This document shows, in pieces, positions 51,256 to 59,100 of a stretch of DNA of 64,000 bases. The translations under genes were made by a program, and so were the position numbers. The stretch lies in the NCBI GenBank assembly GCA_964464625.1, contig CAYXKD010000002.1:34592-98591 (forward strand). The letters run 5' to 3'. Positions within the stretch are counted from its first letter, which is position 1. Every line of letters starts with the position of its first letter. The notes beneath the pieces are model-generated. The model searched no databases and was not told where the DNA came from. It was given only the letters and a program-made list of their open reading frames with translations. The stretch is from JAAZIN01 sp964464625. Its GTDB lineage: Bacteria; Bacillota; Dethiobacteria; DTU022.

Positions 51256-52013
51256 ATCTTCCAGGGCGCCTCCCCGCTATTCCAGTAATCTTCCAGTATC
51301 TTTAGCTCGCGGTAGGTGTCCATGCACTGCCAGAAATCATAATGGCGATAGGCCATCATCTCTCCCGCAGCTGCGATACGGCGCAGAGGCTCCTGTTCCC
51401 AGGGCGGATCGCCGCTGATATAGTCAAAAATCCCCCGCTCCAATATAAAGAAGCCGCCATTGATCCACCCCTCTCCAGTCAGGGGTTTCTCCAGAAACTC
51501 CGTCACCCTGTCCTCCTGGAAATTCATGCTCCCGAAACGGGCCGGCGGCCGCACCGCCGTAACGGTAACCAGCCTGCCGTGGGAGCGGTGAAAATCGAGC
51601 AGCGCCGCCAGATCCACATTGGAAACCCCGTCGCCATAGGTAAGCATAAAGGTATCATCGCCAAGCCAGGGCGCAAGCCTTTTGATGCGCCCGCCTGTGT
51701 TGGTCAAAAGGCCCGTCTCCACAAGGTGGACCTTCCAGTCCTCCTTGCCGCTGTTATGGACTGTAACCCGGCCGTCGGAAAGGTCGATGGTGATATCCCC
51801 GTTCATGCAATAATAGTCATGAAAATAGCGCTTAATCACTTCACTTTTATATCCCAGGGCCACGATAAATTCTTTGAACCCGTAATGGGCGTAATGCTTC
51901 ATAATATGCCAGATAATGGGGCGCCCGCCGATCTCCACCATCGGTTTCGGTCTGACCGCAGTCTCCTCAGCCAGCCGCGTGCCCATACCCCCGGCCAGAA
52001 TTACCACCTTCAC
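51249..52013 (-). CDS. rfbF: Glucose-1-phosphate cytidylyltransferase
   Basis: A 254-residue nucleotidyltransferase that makes CDP-glucose from CTP and glucose 1-phosphate. Motifs: VILAGGMGTRLAEETAVRPK, PMVEIGGRPIIWHIMKHYAH, FMLTYGDGVSNVDLAALLDF, RFGSMNFQEDRVTEFLEKP and GEGWINGGFFILE. This is the CDP-glucose branch of the family. The GTG at 52013 has GGAGGAG seven bases upstream; a longer frame opens at 52040. The CDP-sugar pathway starts here and rfbG overlaps its end. Confidence 0.92.
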   Translation of the reverse strand: MKVVILAGGMGTRLAEETAVRPKPMVEIGGRPIIWHIMKHYAHYGFKEFIVALGYKSEVIKRYFHDYYCMNGDITIDLSDGRVTVHNSGKEDWKVHLVETGLLTNTGGRIKRLAPWLGDDTFMLTYGDGVSNVDLAALLDFHRSHGRLVTVTAVRPPARFGSMNFQEDRVTEFLEKPLTGEGWINGGFFILERGIFDYISGDPPWEQEPLRRIAAAGEMMAYRHYDFWQCMDTYRELKILEDYWNSGEAPWKIW

Positions 52014-52100
52014 AAATCTTCTCCTCCCGTCCCTGAACACTGCTCTTGATTATACTATCTTCAACAAAAATATCGCCGAGTCCTTTAAGCCGCTGCCCCC

Positions 52101-52130
52101 AAATGGGGTCATCTCTTGAAAAGCTGTTTT
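52101..52130. repeat. Dispersed repeat, copy 3 (TTGAAAAGCT family, inverted)
   Basis: AAATGGGGTCATCTCTTGAA then AAGCTGTTTT matches the reverse complement of the repeat at 19732-19777 with few differences. It lies in the 155-base gap between ugd and rfbF. It does not overlap either reading frame. Confidence 0.6.
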
Positions 52131-52168
52131 CGCCATTTTAATGTTCCCTTTAGCCAGTAGACTCCTGC

Positions 52169-53545
52169 TTAGCGCCCCACACCCATATAGGTAAAACCGG
52201 CCGCCTGCAGCTCCTCTTTGGGAAGCATATTTCTGCCGTCAATAATCACCCTGCTCTGCATCTTCTCCCCCAGCGACTGCCAGGGCAGGTGCAAAAACTC
52301 CTCCCATTCCGTGAGGAGCACCAGCGCATCGGCATGGCAGGCCACCTCATCAATGGAGGGAGCATAATAAACCTTTTGGCCGGGGAAAGTCCTCCTGTAG
52401 TTCTCCATGGCCACGGGATCATATACCTTCACAGCCGCTCCCAGCTCCAGCAAATCTCCGATGACCATGATCGCCGGGGATTCCCTGATATCATCGGTGT
52501 TCGGTTTAAAGGAGAGCCCCATCAATCCGATGGTGCTGCCGCGGATAACCTTGATCGCCTCCTGCAGCTTTTTAATCACTATTTTCCGCTGCCTCCTGTT
52601 TACCTCCACGGCCGCCTCCACAAGGGGCATCTCATAGCCGTACTGCCTCCCTGTGCAGAGAATGGAGAGGGTATCCTTGGGGAAGCAGCTCCCCCCCCAG
52701 CCCACACCGGCTTTTAAAAAAGAGGTGCCGATCCTTTTGTCCAGGCCGATCCCCCGGGCAACCTCGGAAATGTCGGCGCCCACCTTCTCGGCCAGACCGG
52801 AAAATTCATTGATAAATGAAACCTTTGTCGCCAGAAAGGCATTTGCCGCATACTTGGTCAGCTCGGCGCTGGTGGGGCTGGTGGTAATCAATACCGGCAG
52901 GGCATATCCCTCGGGACGCCTGATATAGCGCGGCGGTAAAAAGGACTGCTCCAGTATGGGGGTGTACATCTGCCGCAGCAGGTTGACAGCATGGAGATCA
53001 TCGGCGCCGATGACAATGCGGTCGGGGAAAAATGTATCGTGCAAAGCGGTGCCCTCTCTTAAGAATTCCGGGTTGGAGGCCACGCTGATAGCGCACTTTA
53101 CCCCCCTCTCCCCGAGCTTTTCATTGATCACCGTCTCCACCCGCCTGGCTGTGCCTACAGGAACGGTTGACTTGTTGACCACAACAATCTGCTGTCCCGG
53201 AGCCAGAGCCCCGCCAATCTCCCGGGCTACCGCCTCCACATAACGCAGGTCTGTGTCGCCGTTATCCTTTGCCGGGGTGCCCACGGCAATCATGACCACA
53301 TCAACTGCATCAAGGCATCCTGCCAGATCGCCTGTAAAGAGAATGTCGCCGCCCGTTTCATTTAAGAGCTCTTTAAGCCCCGCTTCAAATATGGTGGGAA
53401 TGCCCTGTTTCAGCCTCTCCACGATCTCCTCATTTTTATCCACGCATTTTACCCTGTGGCCCAGATGAGCCAGGGCCAGCCCCGTGGTCAAACCGACATA
53501 GCCTGTACCCACCACCACAACATCCAGCTTGCTTTTCTCTTTCAT
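52169..53545 (-). CDS. ugd: UDP-glucose 6-dehydrogenase
   Basis: A 458-residue NAD-dependent enzyme that makes UDP-glucuronate from UDP-glucose. Motifs: VVGTGYVGLTTGLALAHLG, VDKNEEIVERLKQGIPTIFE, SNPEFLREGTALHDTFFPDR, and GVGWGGSCFPKDTLSILC with the catalytic cysteine. The ATG has AAGGAGG upstream and overlaps the dehydratase gene upstream by four bases (ATGA). UDP-glucuronate feeds UDP-xylose synthase (28979-29941) and may be built into the polymer. Confidence 0.95.
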   Translation of the reverse strand: MKEKSKLDVVVVGTGYVGLTTGLALAHLGHRVKCVDKNEEIVERLKQGIPTIFEAGLKELLNETGGDILFTGDLAGCLDAVDVVMIAVGTPAKDNGDTDLRYVEAVAREIGGALAPGQQIVVVNKSTVPVGTARRVETVINEKLGERGVKCAISVASNPEFLREGTALHDTFFPDRIVIGADDLHAVNLLRQMYTPILEQSFLPPRYIRRPEGYALPVLITTSPTSAELTKYAANAFLATKVSFINEFSGLAEKVGADISEVARGIGLDKRIGTSFLKAGVGWGGSCFPKDTLSILCTGRQYGYEMPLVEAAVEVNRRQRKIVIKKLQEAIKVIRGSTIGLMGLSFKPNTDDIRESPAIMVIGDLLELGAAVKVYDPVAMENYRRTFPGQKVYYAPSIDEVACHADALVLLTEWEEFLHLPWQSLGEKMQSRVIIDGRNMLPKEELQAAGFTYMGVGR

Positions 53546-55431
53546 CTTTCCTCCTTCAGCCCCTTAACACCAGCCAAACACCCTTCTCCGGCGCTGCTTC
53601 CGGGGAAATCGGGCAGCAGGGATCTGATCAATGTGATGACCTCTTCCCTTGTGGCGCTCCACCCGTTGGCAGAGATACTTTGAAGCAGCCTTTTCAGTTC
53701 AATCTCATTGAAATTGTCGGGCCTGGCCACAAATATACTCTCATGGAGCGTCGCCTGGACACCCTCTTCACTGGTCAGAATCTCTTCAAAAAGCTTCTCT
53801 CCCGCCCTCACCCCGGTAAAAACGATGGGGATATCCTGCTCCGGCCTGTAGCCGGCCAGGCGGATCATCCTCCGGGCCAGGGAGAGAATTTTCACCGGTT
53901 CCCCCATATCCAGCACAAATATCTCCCCGCCGCGGACCATTGCGCCCGCCTGGATCACAAGCTGCACCGCTTCCGGTATGGTCATGAAATAACGGGACAT
54001 CTCTTCATGGGTCACCGTCACCGGACCGCCCGCGGCGATCTGTTTTTTGAAAAGGGGCACAACACTGCCCCGGCTGTCGAGAACATTGCCGAACCTGACG
54101 GCAGCATAACGGGTTTTGCTCCTTCGCGCCACCCGCTGCATGGCCATCTCGGAAATTCGCTTTGTGGCTCCCATGATGCTGGTGGGGTTAACAGCCTTGT
54201 CGGTGGATATGAGGATAAAGACCTCCGCACCGTGATCATGGGCGGCGCCGAGGGTATTCAGTGTCCCCAGAATGTTGTTTTTTACAGCCTCTTCCGGGTA
54301 CTGCTCCATCAAAGGAACATGCTTGTGCGCCGCAGCATGAAAGACCACCTCCGGGTGGAATCTTCCAAAAACAGCATCCATGCACAGGGCGTTCTTGACA
54401 TCGCTGATTACAGGGATAACGTTAAGTTGGGGAAACTTTATGTCCAGATCCTGGCAGATCTCATAGATGCTGTTCTCACCATGCCCCAGCGCCACAAGCT
54501 CGCGGGGCTTGAATTCCGCCACCTGGCAGCAGAGCTCCGAACCGATGGAACCTCCCGCCCCTGTAACGAGCACGCTCTTGCCCGCCAGGTAACCGGCAAT
54601 GGAATCCAGATCTGTCTCCACAGGTTCGCGCCCCAGTATATCCTCCATCCTGACTTCGCGGATCTGGTTGACCGAAACCCGGCCATTGATGAGCTCGTAG
54701 ATACCGGGCAGTATTTTCAAAGATGCCGGTGTGGCCTGGCAGATATCCACAATATCGCCGATAACCCCCCGGGGCGCCGAGGGGATGGCGATAATGATCT
54801 CATCGATCCCGTATTCCTCCACCAGCTCCGGTATATTTTCACGGTTTCCCAGCACAGGCAGCCCGAACATCCCCATCTTCTGCTTACCGGGGCTGTCATC
54901 GACAAAGCCAACGGGATAAATCCGATCCTGGTTCTGCCGCTGCTTCAGTTCCCTGACCAGTGTGGCCCCCGCCGCACCGGCGCCGACAATGAGGATCTTT
55001 CTGCCCCCTTCCGGCCTGGGGATTCTGAAAAAAAGCCCCCTGACGAGACGCCAGGACATCCGCGACATGCCCACAAGAAATATGGTGAGCAGCCAGTGCA
55101 GCACCAGGACACTGCGCGGTATTAAAAAAGCCCCTTCCCTGATCGTGGTGGAAAGAATCAGGAAGTTTACCAGGGAGCCCGCCGTTACGGCGAAAACAAT
55201 GGAAAAAAGCTCACCCACACTGGCATACTGCCACAAGCGGTTGTAGATTCCAAAAAGGAAAAATGAGAGCAGCAGTGCAACGGTAAAAAAGGGGAGCATC
55301 TGCTTGTAGGCAAGCATATAGTTCAGAGCAATTAAACCATCAAAACGCAAATAAAGCGCCGCGTACAGCGCCGCGCTGATGAGAGCGGCATCAATGATAA
55401 TCAGCAGTAAACTCCAGCGTAATCTACCCAT
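53542..55431 (-). CDS. UDP-HexNAc 4,6-dehydratase (PglF/CapD/WbpM type)
   Basis: A 629-residue membrane enzyme with four N-terminal membrane segments, a first Rossmann domain (KILIVGAGAAGATLVRELKQ) and a second SDR domain (KSVLVTGAGGSIGSELCCQ). The catalytic region reads STDKAVNPTSIMGATKRISE, with Met in place of the usual Tyr of YxxxK as in PglF/WbpM. It probably forms UDP-4-keto-6-deoxy-GlcNAc. The DegT aminotransferase at 59101-60213 could act on its product to make a 4-amino sugar. The ATG start is weak; ugd follows with a four-base overlap. Confidence 0.9.
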   Translation of the reverse strand: MGRLRWSLLLIIIDAALISAALYAALYLRFDGLIALNYMLAYKQMLPFFTVALLLSFFLFGIYNRLWQYASVGELFSIVFAVTAGSLVNFLILSTTIREGAFLIPRSVLVLHWLLTIFLVGMSRMSWRLVRGLFFRIPRPEGGRKILIVGAGAAGATLVRELKQRQNQDRIYPVGFVDDSPGKQKMGMFGLPVLGNRENIPELVEEYGIDEIIIAIPSAPRGVIGDIVDICQATPASLKILPGIYELINGRVSVNQIREVRMEDILGREPVETDLDSIAGYLAGKSVLVTGAGGSIGSELCCQVAEFKPRELVALGHGENSIYEICQDLDIKFPQLNVIPVISDVKNALCMDAVFGRFHPEVVFHAAAHKHVPLMEQYPEEAVKNNILGTLNTLGAAHDHGAEVFILISTDKAVNPTSIMGATKRISEMAMQRVARRSKTRYAAVRFGNVLDSRGSVVPLFKKQIAAGGPVTVTHEEMSRYFMTIPEAVQLVIQAGAMVRGGEIFVLDMGEPVKILSLARRMIRLAGYRPEQDIPIVFTGVRAGEKLFEEILTSEEGVQATLHESIFVARPDNFNEIELKRLLQSISANGWSATREEVITLIRSLLPDFPGSSAGEGCLAGVKGLKEER

Positions 55432-55490
55432 GTCTCATCACTCTCAAATCAGATAATAGAATATTCCGACAGGAGCAGCCTGCACCCTGA

Positions 55491-56399
55491 TCAGGAGAAG
55501 GGATTCTCTTTCCACCACCTGATGGTCTCTTCCAGGCCCTGCTCCAGCGTGTATGCCGGCTTCCACCCCACCTGCCTGCGCAAAAGTTCTGTCTCCGCCA
55601 CCAGGATAGGGGGCTCCCTCTCCGGTACGGGCCGTGCTCCGAGGCGGAGCAGATCTTGCCCGTCCAACTGATGGGCAATAGCATTGATAATTGTCTTTAA
55701 CGCCACCGCTTCACCGGAGGCAATATTTACAGGCCCCTCAAAATCGCTTTCCAGCAATTTCACCAGGGCGGCGGCGACATCTTTGACGTAAAGAAAATCC
55801 CGGAGCTGCTTGCCATGGGTGCACTCCGCAGGTTCACCGCGCAGCAGGGAATTGATCACAGAGGGCACAAGGCGCCCGGGGTGTTCATGAGGCCCGTACA
55901 AAAAGAAAATACGGCCCCAGGCTGCGCTGAGCCCGCCCTCAAGGCTCAATGCATCCACCATCACCTGCAGGGCATGCTTGCCCGCCCCGTAGAGAGAGCG
56001 GGGCCCCGCCGGGGTCAACTCCTCAGAGCAGTACCCGTAGCGCCAGTCATATTCGGCACAGCTTCCGCTGACCACAACGCGGCGGCCGCCGCAGTTTATA
56101 AATTCGCGAAGCAGCTGCAGGCTGGCCTCAACCCAGCGAATGTTCTCCAGGGAGCTCCAGCAGGAACCGGGAGTCACATACCAGGCCAGGTGCAGAAGCT
56201 TTGTCGGAGCGATCTTTTCCATGAGCTTCCTCACATGGGCAGGTTCCGTCAAATCGGCACGGTGCCAGTGAAGGCCCTCCACATTATCGGAAAAACTTCT
56301 CGTGGAGACAGCGTGCACTTCATAGCCCTTTTCCAGCATAAGTTCCAGGCAGTGCCTGCCGATAAAGCCTGCCGCACCTGTAAGAAGCACTTTTGCCAT
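55491..56399 (-). CDS. NAD-dependent sugar epimerase/reductase (SDR)
   Basis: A 302-residue extended SDR enzyme. Motifs: VLLTGAAGFIGRHCLELMLE, the VVSGSCAEYDW serine block, the catalytic Tyr/Lys in LYGAGKHALQVMVDAL, and RIFFLYGPHEHPGRLVPSVI. The family includes epimerases and ketoreductases of NDP-sugars, and the substrate cannot be read from sequence. With the nearby CDP-sugar and PglF-type enzymes, a role as 4-ketoreductase or epimerase in one of those branches is likely. The start is ATG with a weak site. It is upstream of the dehydratase gene. Confidence 0.85.
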   Translation of the reverse strand: MAKVLLTGAAGFIGRHCLELMLEKGYEVHAVSTRSFSDNVEGLHWHRADLTEPAHVRKLMEKIAPTKLLHLAWYVTPGSCWSSLENIRWVEASLQLLREFINCGGRRVVVSGSCAEYDWRYGYCSEELTPAGPRSLYGAGKHALQVMVDALSLEGGLSAAWGRIFFLYGPHEHPGRLVPSVINSLLRGEPAECTHGKQLRDFLYVKDVAAALVKLLESDFEGPVNIASGEAVALKTIINAIAHQLDGQDLLRLGARPVPEREPPILVAETELLRRQVGWKPAYTLEQGLEETIRWWKENPFS

Positions 56400-56404
56400 C
56401 TTCT

Positions 56405-56923
56405 CTACCCCATCCCAAAGATCGCTTTGATCTCATAAGCCGCTTCATTCACTTCCTGCATTACCTTCCTGACCTCTTCCACCCCGCCTTTGCCCATCTT
56501 CCCCCCGGCATCGACGATCATGGTCAGGGAGTCATCCAATAAATCAACAGCCTCTACAAATCTCTTGACCACAGGCGCAAGAATTTCCCCCTCTATGTCC
56601 CATTTTTCATCTCCCCTGACCACGGGGACAGTCCAACTCTCCATCTTCTCATAAGAGGGAAATCTATTATTCAGATGCTTCTTCTGAATGGAGTGAAGCT
56701 TCTCTTTCCCTTCACCCAGCCAGGTGATCCTCTCTTCATCAAGGGGGTCGCGGACCCATCCTGTCAGATCGAGCATGATATCGCCAATAACCGGCAAAAT
56801 CTCTTCAACATAAGTATTTACCCGCAGAAAGTCATCTGTGTTGTCCTGATCTGCTGCCGGTGCGCATCCTGCAAGAAGCAAAGTAAAAAGGAGCAGAGCA
56901 GACAGCTGCAATACTTTTTTCAT
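56405..56923 (-). CDS. Small lipoprotein of unknown function
   Basis: A 172-residue protein with a type II signal peptide: MKKVLQLSALLLFTLLLAGC, with Cys20 as the lipidated residue. The mature part is mostly helical and has no recognised family. A long open frame extends upstream to 57169, but the ATG at 56923 has AAGGAG nine bases upstream and starts the signal peptide, so it is used. It is the first gene of the minus-strand run, followed six bases later by the epimerase gene. It may be anchored outside the membrane near the glycan machinery. Confidence 0.8.
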   Translation of the reverse strand: MKKVLQLSALLLFTLLLAGCAPAADQDNTDDFLRVNTYVEEILPVIGDIMLDLTGWVRDPLDEERITWLGEGKEKLHSIQKKHLNNRFPSYEKMESWTVPVVRGDEKWDIEGEILAPVVKRFVEAVDLLDDSLTMIVDAGGKMGKGGVEEVRKVMQEVNEAAYEIKAIFGMG

Positions 56924-57014
56924 AACATAGTTCTCCTTCATCAACAGGGTAACATTATTTTTATATTTCATCATCAGGAGCCAAATTACCTGCTTTAGAA
57001 CCATTTTTACCACA

Positions 57015-57042
57015 AATATTGGTGTTTTATAGTATAATATAA
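57015..57042. promoter_or_regulatory. AT-rich divergent promoter region (candidate)
   Basis: An AT-rich patch with several TATAAT-like boxes (TATAGTATAATATAA around 57029-57042) lies between the divergent lipoprotein and deacetylase genes. It may drive both directions. Spacings to -35-like boxes are imperfect. Beyond it and the repeat at 57263-57300, nothing was recognised in 56924-57323. Confidence 0.35.
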
Positions 57043-57262
57043 ACTGATTCGATCTGAAGCGCAAGCTGTCGCTTGCAGAGTAGCCGGCACATTGCCTGAT
57101 GAATGCAGCAGGGGCGCTTTCATCCCGCCGCCAGGCCCAAAGCACTCCCACCCGGCGGAAAAAAAGCACATTCGCGGGAGCCCGGCCCCAACTGTAACCA
57201 CTTAGCTCAGGATGACATCACAGAAGCTTTGTACAGCCTGGCTATGACAGGCAAAGAAGGTT

Positions 57263-57300
57263 GTTTATTTGCAAAAACTAGCTTTTCAAGAGCTGACCCC
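57263..57300. repeat. Dispersed repeat, copy 2 (TTGAAAAGCT family)
   Basis: The 38-base core matches 19732-19769 at 36 positions. It ends about six bases before the ribosome binding site of the deacetylase gene, so it forms the 5' leader of that gene. Confidence 0.75.
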
Positions 57301-57323
57301 GCTTTAAGGAAGGAGAGCACAAT

Positions 57324-58364
57324 TTGAAACCTTTTAAAAGTAATGGCAAACTAACAGCATTGCCGCTGCTGCTTCTGCTCTTTTCGGCGGCCTTTGTCGC
57401 AACGATCTGCGGCGCAACCCTTTTTCCGCCATCAGCGCGGGGCGAAGAGCAGCCCCTGGAGGCGGACCCCGGCAAGGTTCTTTTACCCGGGGGCACAAAA
57501 CTGATCATCCCGCTGCCCTTTACCGAAGAATCCCCCTTATCCACTGTTGTCGAAAGCGCCCTGGTGCCCTCCCAGTCCAGGCGCATAGCGCTCACCTTTG
57601 ATACGGGCTGTCTCAGGGAAAGAAGGCCGCCGTACGCCTACAATCTGGACTGGCTGGATGAGCCGGCACTGGCAGTGCTCCATGTCCTGGAGCAGTACAA
57701 TGTCACAGCCACATTTTTCCCCCAGGCCACCTGGCTTGAGGACTACCCCCAGGTGGTCCGTAAAATCGTGGAGAAAGGCCACAGTTTGGGCAATCATACC
57801 CTGACGCATGCAAACTTTTACGAACTTGAATACGATGAAGTGATCCATGAGGTGCGCCAGTCCACGCGGCTCTTCGAAGAGGTTGCCTCTTTCCGCCCCT
57901 ACATCTTCCGGCCCTCCTTCGGCTACTATACCGACTTTCACCGCCAGGTTTTTTCCCGGGAAGGTTACCCCTACACCCTGCTGTGGACGGTAATCACGCA
58001 GGACTCATTCCGCTTCGGTGTCTGGGACCAGATTGTCACGCCCAACTATATCGCCGACCGGGCGCTCACCTATGCCGATGACGGCGGGATCATTTTAATG
58101 CATTCCCTGCCGCAGACTGCCAAAGCACTGCCCATGATCATTACAGGTTTGCAGGAGCAGGGCTACGAATTCGTCACTGTTTACGAAATGCTGCCGCCGC
58201 CCCTGGAAAACCTGGGACAACCTGTCTACCACACAGTTGAAGGGGATACCCTGGAGAAGATCGCCGCCGCCTTTGAAGTTACCCTGGAAGAGCTTTTGGA
58301 GGTAAATATACCGCAGATTAGTTTCAGGGCTTTTCATGCGCTGAGAAAGGGCTGGAAACTGTAA
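57324..58364 (+). CDS. Secreted polysaccharide deacetylase with LysM
   Basis: A 346-residue exported protein of the NodB deacetylase family. A signal peptide or anchor covers about residues 12-30. The deacetylase domain runs from about 85 to 290: LTFDTG (91-95), the metal histidines in GNHTLTH (H158, H162), FRPSFG (195-200) and ILMH (H260). The usual TFDDG is TFDTG, so the second aspartate, a metal ligand in most members, is threonine; activity may differ. A LysM-like motif ends the protein (HTVEGDTLEKIAAAFEVTLE). The target is probably a wall polysaccharide or peptidoglycan. The TTG start has GGAAGGAGAG upstream; a dispersed repeat lies just before. Confidence 0.85.
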   Translation: MKPFKSNGKLTALPLLLLLFSAAFVATICGATLFPPSARGEEQPLEADPGKVLLPGGTKLIIPLPFTEESPLSTVVESALVPSQSRRIALTFDTGCLRERRPPYAYNLDWLDEPALAVLHVLEQYNVTATFFPQATWLEDYPQVVRKIVEKGHSLGNHTLTHANFYELEYDEVIHEVRQSTRLFEEVASFRPYIFRPSFGYYTDFHRQVFSREGYPYTLLWTVITQDSFRFGVWDQIVTPNYIADRALTYADDGGIILMHSLPQTAKALPMIITGLQEQGYEFVTVYEMLPPPLENLGQPVYHTVEGDTLEKIAAAFEVTLEELLEVNIPQISFRAFHALRKGWKL

Positions 58365-58380
58365 AACACCCCTGGAAGAG

Positions 58381-59076
58381 CTACCTTTCCGGCGCCCTGG
58401 TGACGCTGTCCAGCCCCGCCCGGACAATGAGCCGGTGGGTGCCGCGGACATTTTTGGGGTGGCACGTCTGCAGGGTGAGAACAGGTTCTTCAGTGGTGTC
58501 TATGACGCTCCAATCATCGGGCTGCACAATCCTGACCCACTCGGTAAGGTAGATAAAACGGTAACCTTCCACATCAATATAGATCTCGTCACCCTCCACC
58601 AGCTGGTCCAGATCGGTAAAAAAGCCCCAGTAAGAGCCCCTGTGGGCCGCTATGGCCACATTGCCTGATCCGGTGTTGGGCAGATCGCTCATCTGGAAAT
58701 GGACGGGCCCCTTGTCCAGAAGAACCATATCAAAGACATCGCCGATCTGAACAATGAGGTCAATATCGATTTTGGGGATAATGATCCGCATGGGCTGCCG
58801 TTCCGTTATGGCCACATCGCCAAAAGCACTCTCATCGGGAATTTCATAGAAAGTCTCATTGTATGCTTTTTTCAGCTGGTACTGATAATAGGCGATCTCC
58901 GCTTTTTGATAGATGTAATAGCCCAAAAGCGCCAGCCCGCCGCCGATAAGCAAAACCCCCAGCCACCGCCAGAACGAACTTCTCTTCCTGGAACCTTTCC
59001 CTTTTTCCTGAGCCAATTCAAAGGGCTCCTTTCCTGCCTTGATCCAATATTTACTGATGTCAATTTTACGGCTCAT
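58381..59076 (-). CDS. Class D sortase
   Basis: A 231-residue membrane-anchored transpeptidase that joins LPxTG-type proteins to the wall. One N-terminal membrane segment (WRWLGVLLIGGGLALLGYYI, about 37-56) precedes the sortase domain. The catalytic residues are H145 in AIAAHRGSYWGFF, C205 in TLQTCHP and R215 in RLIVRAGL. The length and TLQTC motif fit class D. No LPxTG protein was found in the window, so its substrates lie elsewhere. It is convergent with the deacetylase gene and follows the aminotransferase gene. Confidence 0.9.
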   Translation of the reverse strand: MSRKIDISKYWIKAGKEPFELAQEKGKGSRKRSSFWRWLGVLLIGGGLALLGYYIYQKAEIAYYQYQLKKAYNETFYEIPDESAFGDVAITERQPMRIIIPKIDIDLIVQIGDVFDMVLLDKGPVHFQMSDLPNTGSGNVAIAAHRGSYWGFFTDLDQLVEGDEIYIDVEGYRFIYLTEWVRIVQPDDWSVIDTTEEPVLTLQTCHPKNVRGTHRLIVRAGLDSVTRAPER

Positions 59077-59100
59077 CCGCCGGTGAAGTCAAGTAATATT

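Noticed and set aside
53680..55125. A 481-codon open frame on the plus strand
   Set aside because: It lies entirely antisense to the PglF/CapD-type dehydratase gene, has no ribosome binding site or family resemblance, and arises from the codon bias of the real gene.
56924..57169. An 82-residue N-terminal extension of the lipoprotein
   Set aside because: It lacks a ribosome binding site and would bury the signal peptide and lipobox inside the protein.
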